Of a DNA stretch of 5,349 bases, positions 5,155 through 5,349 are shown in pieces. The translations under genes were made by a program, and so were the position numbers. This stretch comes from Chloroflexia bacterium (GTDB taxonomy: Bacteria > Chloroflexota > Chloroflexia > Thermomicrobiales > JALYUS01). Numbering within the stretch: position 1 is the stretch's first letter; every line of letters begins with the position of its first letter. The notes below the pieces were generated by a model, which saw only the letters and a program-made list of their open reading frames with translations, did not search any database and had not been told where the DNA came from. The DNA lies in assembly GCA_025928215.1 (NCBI GenBank), contig JAICJW010000317.1, positions 1-5,349 on the forward strand. Reading direction: 5' to 3'.

Positions 5155-5263
5155 CCACCGGAGCGTCGCAAGTCCAATAGAACACATTCGCTTCGCCTTC
5201 AGGCGGCTTCCTGCTCTGCATCCGACATCCTCCAGGTTCGAACTGTCGCATGGACCCGACATA

Positions 5264-5349
5264 TCAGTTTGAGGCTGCCTGTTGGGCTACCTTCTCTGCA
5301 AGAAGCTCTCCAAACGCCTCTAATACACGCCGATACCGCGAGCTTCTCT
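5264..5349 (-). CDS. Possible C-terminal fragment of an unidentified minus-strand gene
   Basis: On the minus strand the frame entering from the right edge is open for 27 residues before a TGA at 5266-5264. The peptide contains RYRRVLEAFGELLAEKVAQQ, which looks like a natural amphipathic helix with a sensible end (AASN), and the other two minus frames give less protein-like sequence. The fragment is too short to assign to a family. It could also be chance, because the stretch is only 86 bases. If real, the gene is convergent with the macro-domain gene. Confidence 0.35.
   Translation of the reverse strand, partial: RSSRYRRVLEAFGELLAEKVAQQAASN

Noticed and set aside
5231..5250. GGTTCGAAC resembling a tRNA T-loop
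   Set aside because: The flanking bases do not form a five-base T-stem, and no acceptor, D or anticodon arm can be found around it.

Overview
This is a GC-rich bacterial window. Hand counts give about 54% GC in bases 61-180 and up to 80% inside the second gene. It reads as ordinary chromosome, not phage, plasmid or defence island. The core genes are bacterial (histidyl-tRNA synthetase, L19, RNase HII, YraN). The dispersed 'CTCTGCGTCCTCTGCGTC...GGTTCAA' type spacer repeat and the mix of housekeeping and orphan genes are compatible with Chloroflexota or another GC-rich environmental phylum. That placement is an inference; nothing here fixes the taxonomy.

Layout. Bases 1-296 (+) hold the end of a histidyl-tRNA synthetase. 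After a short spacer carrying one copy of a dispersed repeat comes a xylose-isomerase-like TIM-barrel protein (355-1278, +). A 177-base spacer with an inverted-repeat element follows, then a DUF6624-like protein of unknown function (1456-2052, +). A convergent junction at 2053-2075 with a small hairpin separates these from a minus-strand cluster. In transcription order that cluster is rplS (4377-3973), a terminator-like hairpin, rnhB (3787-3053), yraN (3056-2676, four-base GTGA overlap with rnhB) and a P-loop kinase-like gene (2657-2076). Divergent from rplS is a macro-domain ADP-ribose hydrolase (4577-5104, +). The 199-base divergent spacer has a likely rplS promoter and a large heptamer-based hairpin. 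The last 86 bases may hold the C-terminus of another minus-strand gene.

How the genes fit together. rplS-rnhB-yraN is a widely conserved neighbourhood linking ribosome synthesis with removal of RNA from DNA; the kinase-like gene appears to be co-transcribed behind it. The macro-domain enzyme acts in ADP-ribose / O-acetyl-ADP-ribose turnover and is transcribed separately. The TIM-barrel and DUF6624-like genes have no evident functional link to each other. I found no convincing new multi-gene system. The most unusual material is non-coding: the repeat family in two spacers, the heptamer hairpin upstream of rplS and the macro gene, and the alternative hairpins at the rplS 3' end.
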